DNA from: Acanthococcus lagerstroemiae | Taxonomy: Eukaryota; Arthropoda; Insecta; Hemiptera; Eriococcidae | Assembly: GCA_031841125.1 (NCBI GenBank) | Contig: CM063110.1 | Coordinates: 38,703,214 to 38,767,213 of the forward strand | Reading direction: 5' to 3' | Length of the DNA: 64,000 nucleotides | Part shown: piece by piece, positions 24,282-36,300 of the stretch | How the letters are laid out: each line of letters begins with the position of its first letter | Numbering within the stretch: position 1 is the stretch's first letter | The notes under the pieces: generated by a model | What the model was told of the DNA's origin: nothing | Seen by the model: the letters and a program-made list of their open reading frames with translations, nothing else | Databases searched by the model: none | Translations under genes and position numbers: made by a program

Positions 24282-25130
24282 CAAATGTTTTAAACCCTTC
24301 TACCCCCTCCTGTTTTGAAGTCCCCCCCCCCAGAGAGTAAAACAATTTTATACTTCAAGTTTATCCAAAGCCCTACACAAAACTGGAGTCCGAATATTTT
24401 TAGCATTATTACAAACTAAGTAAAAAACTTAGTTAATACAAAACTTCATGTTATTTCCCATTGCAAGGGGAGAGTGTTTGTGGCACGTCCTCCCCTGATC
24501 CACTTGAACTGAAATATTCAGGGGAGGGCCTCTTTAAATTTTTCGGCAGCAGTTTTTACGCAATTTTGAAGATCTGAAGAAATTCGCGAAGTGAGGGACA
24601 CCCTATTAACACCTAGGAAGGCCCTTATTTACCATTGATAGGAATTTTATTTTTTTAATCTATTAAGGGACCTTCTCGGTTCCTTAAATAGAGAAAAAAT
24701 TTTGTTATCTTGATTGGATGAAGAGAACACGAACCACACGAACCCACAACTTCTTACAGGACAATACATGAAGCTTTTGACAAAGACGTAGCCAGCCTAG
24801 TGCTTGAGGGGGTCAGATCTTGACCAAAAGGGATGGAGGTGTGAGAGGGGGTGATAAAATTAGAGTAACCACTATTTGACGAAGTTACAAGGAGTTCAGA
24901 CCCCTTCCGACACACCCTCCGACTTCATCACAAGTTTTTCACATTATTAAGCCAACATTTTTTTGACCCTTAATTCTGTTAACATTTGGTTCATACAGAT
25001 TTCAGGCTACGTGATGATGATAATCAGAACCGTGAAGAAAAAATTTGAGCTTAGGGGAAAGCCTTTCCTGGGACTTCCATAACAGTAACGCAGAAAAAGG
25101 TTCGCGAATAGAGTAAGCGGGAAGACGTTC
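24282..25130. other. Non-coding, no gene recognised
   Basis: Contains a C-run near 24327-24335 and 'gacgtagccagcctag' at about 24787, which resembles a hAT MITE end, but no partner with a TSD was found. No coding signal. Confidence 0.35.
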
Positions 25131-25225
25131 AACTCATACATCAATTTATTTTCCGCGGGACTCAATTCATACATCAATTTATTTTCCATGGAACTCAATT
25201 CATACATCGCCGGCCAGGAACGGGA
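25131..25225. repeat. Minisatellite, ~32 bp unit
   Basis: Three successive units of 'aactcaattcatacatcaat' plus 'ttattttcc' occur, with a partial fourth ('gactcaattcgtgatcc') near 25254. On the minus strand it reads as the repeated peptide 'ENKLMYELS', but no gene context supports translation. Confidence 0.65.
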
Positions 25226-25451
25226 CTGAATTCATGCAAAAATGAAAAGATGGGACTCAATTCGTGATCCTCGGAAGAGAGAGGTTTGTAATAATATTCT
25301 AAAAATAATCTCAATATAAGGACCATTCTACTTAATCATTCACTATTCTTTGCATTGCCATTTCATATGAATGGAGTGACAGGCTACGCTAACCAAAATG
25401 GGTGGAAACATTACTTGGCCATCCCTTTGCACTGAGCCTCCTGATTTCAAC

Positions 25452-26082
25452 CATGGTTGGAACGGATCACGAAAAAAGAGGGATTCGGATCGTCGGATCA
25501 CGGATCGTCACATCTGCTGATCCGAATCGCGGATCACGGATCCAGTTATTGGAACACCATCCGAATCGTTTCGGACTGTAGAATTTCGTGATTCGTGATC
25601 CGCGGATCAAATTTCTCGGATCACGGATCATTTTTTTCCTAGCAAAAGCAAAACACAAATATAGCCGACAGACTAAGCCCAAAACCTGCTAAGTCCTTTT
25701 CGGAAAATTTTACAGGAGAGAAAAAACATTCTTATTTCTCAGTTTGAGTAGGTATTTTTATGAAATCTCGTATAGTAACACTGTATTTCATTTCAGTCTC
25801 CTCGACATCAATTTGGCGTCAGTATTCCATATTTTTAATAAAATTCACAAATTTTACTTCAAATTTGGAAAGAAATTCACACATTCGAAAATTTTGTGGC
25901 ATTCCGTGTCGATCCGTTGTTCAAATCTTTTCAACATTTCAACTATCCGAATCACAGATCACGGATCACAGTTTCACAATCCGGGCTTTATCGACATCTG
26001 ATCCGAATCGCGAATCATGAATCAAATTTACGATCCGGATCATGATTCGGATCACCTAATAATTCGGATCATTCAAACCATG
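25452..26082. mobile_element. hAT-like word-array element (ATCACGGATC family)
   Basis: The left end 'catggttggaa' and right end, inverted, 'catggtttgaa' form the TIR. The flanks are an exact 8 bp repeat, 'atttcaac' (25444-25451 and 26083-26090). The first ~170 and last ~150 bp are packed with 'ggatcacgga', 'gatccgaatc' and 'gcggatca' words in both orientations. The central 300 bp is ordinary AT-rich DNA without a transposase. The 8 bp duplication and subterminal repeats fit hAT elements. Confidence 0.8.
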
Positions 26083-26090
26083 ATTTCAAC

Positions 26091-26850
26091 TGGGTTACAG
26101 CCGAGCTTTCCGGTAAACAGCTAAATCTGTTCGTGCTCTGATCCAATCAGCGTAGGCCGACTTCTTGGTCACTGGCGAAATGAATCGAATCAACACTGCT
26201 CAAAGTTCAATGAGGGCAACCCAGCAAGTGGGGGTTCAGCGGTGGATTATAAAAGGTAGCATGACATCAGTTCTCATAATCGAGTCAACGTACGACGCCG
26301 AAATTAACGATAATAAATCATCGACTCACCATCTAGAACCAGTTTGAGAATTCGCCGCGAACTAATAATTTGAATTTCAAACGAACTCGCGAATCTTCGT
26401 CGAGCTGAAGAGAATCGGGACGAAAAAATTGGGTTCTAAAAATGACAATCGGACGAGTTGCATAATATTTACTCAAGAACTCGAATAGTTGAACGTATCC
26501 GCACAACACGGTAAAGTCACTGTGTAGAATAATGTATGACATGTAATACACCATGTAACAAACAGTAAAACCGAGTTGCACTCCGGTCGAAAGTGAAAAC
26601 GTTTAATTACCTAAATGGTTAATCACTTGACCGAGCAGTTTACGGCGAGGGAATCAACTTTGCAGGGAGTGGCTTAACGAACGCATTAATGAACGAGCTT
26701 GCAGGGGTCTGGAATAACGGACCGTGTAATGAGCTTTACAATACGATGCGACACAAGACGACCAAAGCATACGAAAGCAGAAGGCAATGCAATACATTGA
26801 AATTCCGTACAAGTACGAATACCAAGTTTATTTTTAGCTTTAAATTCGAC
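26091..26850. other. Unique GC-richer non-coding island
   Basis: No repeats shared with the rest of the window, and higher CpG. Contains 'tataaaag' at 26248-26255 with 'tcagtt' at 26267-26272, too close together for a standard TATA-initiator pair. Open frames on both strands (26333-26581, 26686-26904) overlap and have no motif. Possible regulatory DNA. Confidence 0.3.
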
Positions 26851-26857
26851 CCGCTTC

Positions 26858-27510
26858 GATCGAATATAAACAGGTTTCAAGTCCGCGAAAATATGCGTCA
26901 ATAAATTGGAATTTCAGGAATGTCACAACGCAGGGTGTTTCAGAATAATTGCAAAAAAAGTCACTGGATGACACCTTCTAATCAACCCATCAAAGTTGGA
27001 AAAAATAGAAACTAAGCACCACAGTTATCTGCTATAAAAGTAACGGATTCGCCCCTTCAATTTTTCTGGGTAGGCTACGGAGAGCCAGCTAACGTCGTGT
27101 GCCCGAATGGCATGCCGCAATAGCTTGAAAATTAAAGAAGCTACATGACTGTATAATTGAAAACATAGTAACTTTCAGCACGACTTTGACAATTCTCTAG
27201 TTTAAAAATATTTTTAACAGAGGCAGCAGGGAGTACAGTGAAAACCGCAACAAAATGAACAACTATTTATTGCCTATTTTTGATACTGAAGGGACTACAA
27301 GAATGAGAATTCGCGTCGTGAAATTGAAGCACCAATTTTAGCCACGAAATTCTGACATGCGAAACCCCTTCAATATCAAAGATAGAAAACAAATAGCTTT
27401 TACAATTTCAACATTCTCCGATCAAATAAAAAGGTTTCAGGTTCGCGAAAACATTCGTCAAAAAACTGGAATCTCACTATACAGGGTATTTCAGCATGAC
27501 AAGGCGAAGT
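26858..27510 (+). repeat. Direct pair of diverged repeats
   Basis: The phrase 'aggtttcaagtccgcgaaaa' then 'cagggtgtttcagaataa' (26870-26955) recurs as 'aggtttcaggttcgcgaaaa' then 'cagggtatttcagcatga' (27431-27500). Between them lie several 'gaagnnnctacaa' motifs like those at 3840-4260. An old dispersed repeat of unknown type. Confidence 0.45.
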
Positions 27511-27590
27511 AAGTCCGCTAAGAGCTTTCGATAAAAACACCAAATCAACGAAGAAATAAATTCGGAAATCATACAAAGCAGATTTCCAAC

Positions 27591-27873
27591 CATAGGCGCC
27601 GACTTATGGAAAATATTGAAGGGACAAAATCAGTCGGAGCCCAGTTTTTTCTTTGATTATTTTATTGAGACGCGTCTGATATTCCGGTATTATCGATTTT
27701 TTCTTATTCGTTTTCTCTTTTTTTTCTTTTTTGTTGGAATTAAACATTGATGGTAAAATTTTTTGTACTTTTTCCATTTTTGAGTTTAAAATATTGGGGG
27801 GGGGTCCGCCCCTCCAAAGTTTTCATTGGGGGAGCCCCCCCCCAAAAAAAAAAGTGCCAAGTCGGCGCCTATG
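27591..27873. mobile_element. hAT-like MITE, family 'cataggcgccgactt', copy 2
   Basis: Ends 'cataggcgccgacttatgg' and, inverted, 'cataggcgccgacttggc' share 15 bp exactly. The flanks 'tttccaac' (27583-27590) and 'ttttcaac' (27874-27881) match at 7 of 8 positions. The right half aligns to the copy at 5043-5359 and, like it, has a G-run then a C-run followed by an A-run just inside the right TIR. Non-coding. Confidence 0.8.
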
Positions 27874-28065
27874 TTTTCAACATTAATGTTCAGCTCACCA
27901 TCCCGATGAAAGAACAAAAATTTCTCATCCATCCAACCTGAGTTTCGGTATCACCTCTAAGAAGCCTTTAACATCGATTTTTGGGTTCGCCTATATTAGA
28001 AAAAGTTTCTAACAAAATTTATTCGAACCCCCATTTTTAATAAAAATGGTTCTTTACAATTTTTT

Positions 28066-28400
28066 CGTATTTATTGCACAAGCGTCGTAACGAGGATTTG
28101 AAAATAATCCTGTACATCACCATACATGACAAGCCTTACGGGAGAAAGTTCAGAATTTTTGACTTTTTTTTTCAGTCCGGCGACTCGTGCGAATAGAAAG
28201 GATGCCATTCAGATCGACTCCTGAACTGTTTCCCTACATCGATATCTGCCCATTCACGGAACTTTTTTCCTACCCCTTACTCTCACCCTTTACATTCAGC
28301 ACAAGAGCACAAGCAGGTTTTTTTTAGAAAGTATTTTTAAAAGGAATTTTCGGACTTTTCATGCGTACGAATCACACAATGCAAGTTTCAGGAAGAGTGG
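28066..28400 (+). repeat. Dispersed repeat shared with 59087-59460
   Basis: 'tcgtatttattgcacaagcg', 'ttgaaaataatcctgtacat', 'tttcagt..g' and 'cgaatagaaagg' occur here in the same order as at 59087-59240, with many differences. A weaker relative lies at 4640-4910. Non-coding; type unknown. Confidence 0.45.
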
Positions 28401-28983
28401 GGAGGGGGGATCGAACTCACTGAGCTCATTTTTGATACAGGTTTGACCACAATTTTAAAATTGTCACCACACAAGAAGAAGATGGGGATGGAACATAGGA
28501 TTTAAAAAGTACAATACAGATACTGATTCATGAGTTTTCATAGCCCTCAAATTCGATTCTGACAATAATTTTACCGAAAGTTTAAAACTATCGCATCTGA
28601 AACGAAGGTATGAGCTTAAATTGAAAAATTCATCGAATACAAGCATGATTTTTCAGATAACGCAGAATGCCGAATTTATTTCTGACGTTAGATTCATTCA
28701 AAGTTCTAAAATGTGATCTCACAGGAAAGAGAGGAGTACTAAATTCACATGAAATGTAAAACGAGCCATTTCACGCGTGAAGAGCCACTTTGGTGGAAAT
28801 GGAATCAAGACCTATATTATTTAATTGATAAAATTACTTTCACTTTGAACCCATTAGCCTCGTAAGTTTAGAACTCTGAAAAAACCTGATTTACAATTTG
28901 AAATTTGAACTTCAAAAATTGAGATTCCAGAAAAATAACTACAAGAAAAATAAACAGAAATATGGGCCCCTGTATATTTCAAT
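28401..28983. other. Non-coding, no gene recognised
   Basis: A 60-codon minus-strand frame (28464-28646) has no motif. No repeat recognised. Confidence 0.35.
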
Positions 28984-29806
28984 CAGGGTTGTTTCTCTAC
29001 AAGTAAAAAAAGTTTTTTGACGTCACGTGTAACTGTAAAATAGCGTAGAATAATGATATAAATGTATAAAATAAACGTAAAAGTAGAAAAATTAAATCGC
29101 GTAGAATAACGACTAATAACAGTGATAAGGTGATGTAGCCTGTAGTTTTCAATTTAACCTTAATAAGTAATTCGTTTCGTTCATTCGTTCAGTGGCGTGG
29201 CCAGGATTTTCCAGGGGGGGGGCAAAGTGTGATTAGTGTGATTTTCAAGGGAGAAAAAGTCGAAAATTGGGGTATTTTTTTAAAATCACTGACATTAGAA
29301 GACTATTTCATAAAAATGAAGGTAAAATTACTGCTCGAGTAAACATTTTTCGAAAAAAAAAGTGTTTTAAAAGCGAAAAATTGCTCATTTTTTGCATATT
29401 TTATATTCAATTTCAAGTGTCTACAGGGGCATTTGCCTCACTCACCCCCCCCCCCCCCACCGGCTGCACCACTGGCTTCGTTTGTATTCGTCTTTACGTT
29501 TCTAAAATTTCTATATTCTTAAATTGTTATTCGACATTCCTTCATGTAATGTGCAAAAATACTTTTAAAATTAAAATAAAACAACGAAAGTAAAAGTATA
29601 CTTAATTATTTCCCATTTTTTGGTGTTTTTAAAGTTTTAAACAGTTATTCTTGGCTGAAAAACTTAATATTTCATTATTCTACGTTATTCTACAACAAAC
29701 GTAGAATAACGTAAAATAATTCATTTATTCTACGCGAGTTATTTTACGTTATTCTATGCGTAAAATAAATGTAAATTTACAACAGTTATTTTACGGAACA
29801 ACCCTG
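28984..29806. mobile_element. hAT-like word-array element (CGTAGAATAACG family)
   Basis: Ends 'cagggttgttt' and, inverted, 'cagggttgttc' match at 10 of 11. The flanks 'atttcaat' (28976-28983) and 'atttcaac' (29807-29814) match at 7 of 8. Both ends carry words 'gcgtagaataacg', 'gtaaaataa' and 'ttattctacg' (29030-29110 and 29670-29795). A second, smaller hAT MITE (29190-29474) is inserted in the interior. No transposase frame is present. Confidence 0.8.
29190..29474. mobile_element. hAT-like MITE (CAGTGGCGT end), nested
   Basis: Begins 'cagtggcgtggcc' and ends, inverted, 'cagtggtgcagcc'. Flanks 'cattcgtt' (29182-29189) and 'gcttcgtt' (29475-29482) match at 6 of 8, the inner six exactly. A 9-base G-run follows the left end and a 14-base C-run precedes the right end. 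Sits inside the element at 28984-29806, so it inserted later. Confidence 0.7.
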
Positions 29807-29814
29807 ATTTCAAC

Positions 29815-31089
29815 TTCAAGACGTCATATCTCGATAATGAAAAGAGATATTTCGATGCGATCAACGAATTTTAGCAGAGGAATGTTTGCTATGCTACGAA
29901 CTGGACTGAAATCTAAAAATTGTGAATTATAGTTTTGGAGCGGAAAATCGGCTACACCTCGAAAAATAGACAAAACCATATGGGCTCCTATAAAAAAGAA
30001 TTTAAAAAAAGCCGAACGAAAACTGAACTATGAGGACCCACATAAATTAAAACTTGCATGGCCTTTCAATATTACGAGATATACAGAAAAAAACTTCTAC
30101 AATTTTTGTAGAATCTAGACCAACATTGTTAGGTATGTAGGAGGAGAAACCCGAATTTTCCCGGCCAAAATGTTCTCTGTTACATGAACGGAGCGAACTG
30201 AAAAATGTTCGGCGTTTTCAAGCCAATTTCAGTCGTAAGAACAGTTAAAAATGGCACAAATCTTCCAACTAAGACTACTGATTCTCCAATTAAAGCCAAT
30301 AGCCAATTATCAAACTCTTGAAGAGCGAGCCTCCCCCCCCCTCCTTACTTTAGTATGCTCCTAGTTACATACTTCCAACAGAAGAACTGCTACCTCTAAG
30401 AAAAGTCAGTAAAGTTGTTAACGCAATGTGATTACAACATTTTGTCGATATTCCAGAATTTTCAAATGAAATTTCAATGAGAGGAACTTATTTTCAGCTT
30501 TTTCCAATATAACCATAAATGATGCTTCTTCGCAGATGAAACAAAAAGACAGTATTTGCACTCACATTGTTGAAGTTCTTACATGGATTTCCTAATTAGA
30601 ATTTTCAAGTTGTGAAGTCTCTTCAGTATTCCCGATAGATCGTACATAATTAATTTCGCTCCCATTGTATTTTCAATATGCCATCTATTGCCCCCTCCCC
30701 TTAATAAACTTTTTTTGAACAAAAATTTGATAAGCCACATTCGCGGTAAAAACTTGCGGTTTTCGAACTTCGGAGTTTTATAGCTCCTTCAATTTAAAGA
30801 ACAGAAATATAACTTAAAAATATAACTTAAATCTTTTGTTTCACTTACCAAGCACAACACACTATCACCTCTTTTCAAAATGCCATCGAAACGGAGACAC
30901 CTTGCACTGTCTACCTTGAAAATTGAAGATATGTTTTCCATAAGTTTGTGTCGGTTTTAGATCATTGAGTTTTCCTAAGAAACCACCATGGGGGGAGGGT
31001 GAAAGTGGAGAAACCAGGTTTCCAATACACAAAGTGATGAAGAGAAGACAACTGACTGAAGAACTCGTAAGCTTTCTTAGATCCTGCCT
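29815..31089. other. Non-coding, possible intron sequence
   Basis: Mixed AT-rich DNA. The 'gctccttcaatttaaag' motif near 30788 belongs to a phrase also seen at 3936 and, inverted, near 4210 and 27133. A 66-base minus-strand open segment at 30849-30914 has a good donor but the wrong phase for the exon chain. Confidence 0.35.
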
Positions 31090-31270
31090 AGACTTCTAGC
31101 CTGCTATCTGTCTGTTCCTCGACATGTCTGTGTCTGTCTACCTTACCTGTCTCGTATTTTATCCGTGTATCTGCTTGCCAACCTATGTCTGTTTGTCTGG
31201 CTGGCTAGTGGGCGTCACTGTCTATCTACTGATCTCGGCTTTTAACTTCGTGTCTATCTGACATACAGTC
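31090..31270 (+). repeat. Degenerate TCTG/CTGT simple-sequence array
   Basis: 'tctgtctgt', 'gtctgtctacc' and 'ctggctggctag' variants fill this 180 bp, pyrimidine-rich on the plus strand. A low-complexity expansion with no coding. Confidence 0.55.
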
Positions 31271-32482
31271 AAAGAAGAATGGAAAATATGATATAGAGTT
31301 GGAAATTTTCGCTTTCGATTGTTTTCTTTTTTAAGCAAGAGGCGTTTCGTCGACCTGCCTTTTTTTTTTGCTCATCTGGCGGGATAGTTGACTGTGTTTC
31401 TAGCTGTCTCATGGACAAGGCGTCTCTGAGTCCAGCTGACTATTCTTCTGTTTAGCTAGGAAACAGATGAACCCCCGCTAAATTTCATTTTGAAGAGGTA
31501 ACCTGTTTAGTTCTTAACCGCGGAAATGAGAATGGAGGCCAGAGATGACCCAGAACTTCACCTCATAATTTTTTCGCCTAAGATTCAAACTGATTTTTGT
31601 GACTCAACAACCTATCATACGAATTGAAGAGGGTACGTGAACCCACAACATCACAGCCAGCCTTAGTATACACCATGGATACAAATCGACGAAGTGGAGT
31701 CAGTGAGTGGAACTAAAATTGCTGCTAATTTTTCACATATTATGTATTATGAATTCGGAAGCTAATTTTCAATCCGAAGTCGATTCAGAAGTGGTCGGCT
31801 CAGTTTTCCTAATTATTAGATGAGGCTCCACTTGGTGACAGCTCTCGATGAACGTATTGAAATTTGTGGAAACATGTTGCACAAAAAATAAAAATTAGAG
31901 ACAATGTTTCTTTTCCCGCCAGATGGTCTGAAACTCGTCATATTTTGAACCCCTCGGAATTAAAATTAGTTTTGTGGATATTTCGTATATCTTGCGAATT
32001 GAAGGAGCCACGTGAATTCACCCATCTATTAAGGTTGTGTTCACTCTTAATTTCAATTTTATTACAACAGAAAATTGCTATCAACGTGATGGTTCATCTT
32101 CAAAATCAAAATACCAGAACAGGTCAAACAGACATTGCATCTAAGCTGCCTAATTCATGAGCCGGTGATCTAAGTTTCATACTTCCTTTTGGTTTCCGTC
32201 TCAAATTTCCCATACAACAACATCAAAAGTATCCTTGATAATTAAGATACATTACTGCTTCCTCTTTTTGAAACGAATAACATATTTCTACAACAAGCCT
32301 TACTTCGAATTTTCATACGAAATTTAATAACATCAAGTACGAAAAAACAACAAAAAAAAAAAAAAGATTTCATTCGATATTTTCACAGTATAATTTAAGG
32401 ATTAAGATTGTATCATCGTTCCTTCTCATAAATAAAGTCTACAGTTGAAGCAATATTCGCAAGCTTCTCATTCAGCCTACAT
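31271..32482. other. Non-coding, no gene recognised
   Basis: A 98-codon plus frame (31864-32160) has no motif. An A-run lies near 32352-32364. Nothing else supportable. Confidence 0.35.
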
Positions 32483-32711
32483 CAGGGATGTACCGAATGA
32501 GAATGGATGGAGACTCCTCCCCACATACCGGTTAGTTGGCCACATGAGAGCTTTGATGGAATGATAAAAACTGCTTTCTCGCTTGCTAGCCCCAGAAATT
32601 TCAATGAGATACGTAAAGCTGGAGCGTCAAAACCTTTTTCCTTCCGAATTCCAAATTCGTCAACATTTTGAATGGTTAAAATGGAACCCCGAACAAGTGG
32701 TTCCATCCCTA
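32483..32711. mobile_element. Probable hAT-like MITE
   Basis: Starts 'cagggatgtacc' and ends, inverted, 'tagggatggaacc'. Flanks 'gcctacat' and 'atctacaa' share an aligned core 'ctaca' (5 of 8). Non-coding; the minus frame across it (32482-32736) has no motif. Confidence 0.4.
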
Positions 32712-33199
32712 ATCTACAACACGAGAAAACCCCCAAAAATTCTCGATAGGTAGGAATTAGAAAAAGTACTGCAATTTAAAATAAATACATATATCGCTTA
32801 GTTCATAAATCCAATCAGAGGCGAGGGTCACTGCGTCACACTGTGGCGCCTCAACGATAATTGTATCTCTGATCGCTTAAGAGCTATGACCAATATCACT
32901 GCCGATGTTCTGACATGCGAAATGAAAATGCAAAATTCTGATAACAGGCAGCAATCGAACCAAATTATTATTCGATTAATTTGTTATACTTAATGAAAAA
33001 CGAAAAGATGAAATTCTAAGGTACGCAGCACATAGAGAGGTTATCGAAAAGCTAAGAATATTTACGATTTTTCTCACATACATGATGTGAAGTGTGTGTG
33101 TTCTGGGGTAGGCCGTTCTTATAAGTCTTCAATTTTCTCCCAAAAATTCTCAAATGTTGGAAAACTTGAGTGTCCGGTAAAAGGCTCAAGACTACATAC
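32712..33199. other. Non-coding, no gene recognised
   Basis: No repeat or coding signal recognised. Confidence 0.35.
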
Positions 33200-33376
33200 C
33201 AGAGGCGTAGCGTGCTCAACATGATTGGGGGCTCAATCCAATTCGTATGTGACGTTGCTTCTCTACAGAATTATTACCGTGGTAGATAAAAAAGAATATT
33301 CCTTCATTATAACTTAATGTAAAAATATTGGGGAGGGGAGGGGGTCCACGTGCCCCCTCCCGACACTACGCCAATG
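33200..33376. mobile_element. hAT-like MITE, 177 bp, exact TSD
   Basis: Starts 'cagaggcgtagcgtg' and ends, inverted, 'cattggcgtagtgtc'. The flanks are identical over 8 bp, 'ctacatac' (33192-33199 and 33377-33384). G-rich DNA lies just inside the right end. The exact TSD suggests a fairly recent insertion. Non-coding. Confidence 0.85.
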
Positions 33377-33384
33377 CTACATAC

Positions 33385-36300
33385 AATACAGTTGTTATTA
33401 CTCGCAACAACACCTTCATATTTGTCATAATGCATTTTCAGAATAAAACTTTAGGTTTTACGAAAATGTGGTATTTTTGAATAACTGAGGTCCAGGTACA
33501 GGGCACAGGATTTGATACAAGAAAATAATAACGTACGTGTACTTTGATATAATACCAGTCTTTTCCATCCCATTGCATTTTCAAATTTGGAATCCATATT
33601 TTTCTGCCCACCTTCGCGAGCACTGAACTTATTTTATTAAATAAACACGATGTTGTTTCATAACAATGTGGACGTACTGAGGATCAGCAGTACAACGAAC
33701 CTTCCAACGATGGTAACACATGAATTTCGTGCAGTCTTCGAACCACAACGAAACACAAATAATTCTATACGTAATGCATTTTACAGGTTCAGGTAAGCAG
33801 AACTTGAACAGGAACTGACTGTCCAAACATTTTTTTCAGAATTGTAGCAGAAGTAAAGATGGGATTCCAAAATCTCATTCACAGAACTCAATGTGATACA
33901 GCAAGTTCAGTTTTTCATTTGAGTTCTTCAAAACTATTCAGTGTATTTTCGAGAAACGAAATTCAATTTGCTGTTCAACGGTGAGACTTAAATCATTGGG
34001 AATTGGATGATGTATACCACAATCGACTTAGCTTACAACTGCTGATTACAACTATTATCACTTCCAGGATTTCAGACATGGTACACAAGGATAAATACTA
34101 CGGTTGTTTTCCGCAAAAAAAAAAAACTCACCAAATCGGCATTACGGGCTTCTTGAACAGCCAAAACTAAACAATTAAGCTAATGGAAGTAGCTAGCTAA
34201 TCGTTATCATATTTTTGGAATTTGATATACAGCGACAGGTAAACAATGATAGTCGATATACGGCACACGAACTCGGCTCCGAATTTCTTAAAATACTTAG
34301 ATTTCTATTTTACTCCGCAATTTTCGTACGAAAACTATTCACAAATTATTTCACACCGACACGACGAATAACCAGAACCGCGAACAGTTCAACGATTAAA
34401 TTTTGATATTTTATTTTTATAATCGTTTTTATTTTTTATGCTCGGTACAAGAACGCCCGAATTCAGCCCACATTATAAATTTTAGAGGTCGCCAGATATT
34501 TTAGTTACGTCTGTCGTTCAAAAGTAGCGCTGTCTGAATATTAACATCAGTTGTTAGTTGTTATGGTTGTTATCACCTGATAATTGAACGGTTGAATCGC
34601 CGAACGAGCTTCACACCCAAGAACGAACGAATACTACCGTACAATATTGATGATAGGACTTCATTGCTCTCTGCGATCCGGGAAAAGGGAAAAGGACCTA
34701 ATCAGAACATATGTTTAAGTCTTTTTTCCAAGACCACGTTCGGATACAAAATAGAACTCTACTTTCCAACAACGCAGTAAGACAAAAAATTAGGATTTAG
34801 TTTTATGGAGTGGAAAAAAAGGGGGGGGGGTACTCGGGTACACGATCTAATGATGAAAAACAAAACATAATAAAAACGATAAAGCAGAATTTCTTAATAT
34901 AAACGGCATGTAACAAAACGAATGAAACCTAAAAATTATATTTGCCCGGTTCTTTTCTTTCCCACACCGCACAGAAAAGAAAAGAAATAAATAAAAAAGA
35001 AGAAAAAAAGGAAACAATATTTTTGTATTATGTTGTTTTTGAAAAGAATAAAAACAAAAACATTTTTTAATTTAAAAAAAAAAAAAATTCTTACAGTTTT
35101 CAATAAAATAATTAAGGAGGTTTATAATATTACAACGAAAAAAATAACGTTGAACTTAATATACAGTAGAAATCGGTTAATGTCTAATGTGATCATCTGG
35201 TGATCACATCAGGATCAGATGAAAGTGATAACATCTAATTATTAATAATAATAGCTTGAAAAATTTTCAGTTCATTTTTTTTTTAAACCTGTATAACTGA
35301 AAATGGACGAGCGACACAGTTTACTTCGTATTTGACTAGCGAATACCATTAGGCCAATACTAATGGAATTTCCATAAGAGTAACAGGTATAAGTCTGCCT
35401 GAGTACATCTACTTTGAACCACTAATTGTGTTAGTTTTCCCGAGTGTGTTCCGCATCTCGAAAAACTCTTTCCGACTTGACCAGCGGCAAAAATGTGATT
35501 CAAGCCGATGTTGCAACAAATGGAACTCGGAAGCATTTTAACACAGTATATATCTCCAATCAGAAGGTACCACACAAGTAGAATGAGGTAGGAGGAACAC
35601 TCAAGGTATCTAATAATGAGTACAGTGTTTCGATCTTCGACCATATAGGTACAATTACATGGTCGAAGGTTTCGATAGACCAAAAACACCTGTCACGCAA
35701 TCATTTGCAGGAATTTCTAAATCTGAGAAAAGAATAGTACACATAATGAGGGGAAGGGTGGATTTAGATCAGTTACAATATTTACAACAGACAACTGGTA
35801 CAAAACGGGAACGAATAAAACATGTGCCACAAAATCAGATGTTGATTTTCGAGAATAGCTATAACATCAACCAATTTGACTTCGACCTCATCAACAAATT
35901 CAACACTTCCTCAGTTCACGAGGGCTTGTGTACATGTATTACACGTGTAAGTAAATGTAACATTACAAACCCTTCCATCATGTAACATGTAAGTATTACA
36001 AAGCTACTAAAACGGCAGTGTGGCAGTCTCTTTTTTTTCTCGTAGAAGCAGCACGAGTTTATTATTTACAATCTCTTCACGTTTTACCACTTTCAAATGT
36101 TCAAAAAGTAAGCTTGTAATGGTCCATCATCGTTACAACGAGAAACATATAGGCAGCCAAAGCGTAGAAATAATAGTAAAATGATTTATAAGCATTTTCC
36201 AATATTTCATCAGCCCTGAACAAAAGCTTCATCCCGTTATTCTCATGACAAATCGATTTCCTGCAGCCTTCAAAAACTATAATCTACATTAATATATCAC

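Noticed and set aside
26248..26272. TATAAAAG followed by TCAGTT as a core promoter
   Set aside because: Spacing from the TATA box to the initiator A is about 21 bases instead of about 30, and no transcript or first exon is evident.
30849..30914. 66-base minus-strand segment with strong donor TTG|GTAAGTG, open in phase 0
   Set aside because: Lies between the exons at 38079 and 9408, where only a phase 2-2 exon fits; the acceptor is ambiguous. Possibly an alternative exon, but not supportable.
35659..35985. 108-codon plus-strand frame with varied composition and a GTAAGT at its end
   Set aside because: Frames of this length are expected about a dozen times by chance at this base composition; no acceptor, motif or phase link was found, and it overlaps an opposite-strand frame of similar length.
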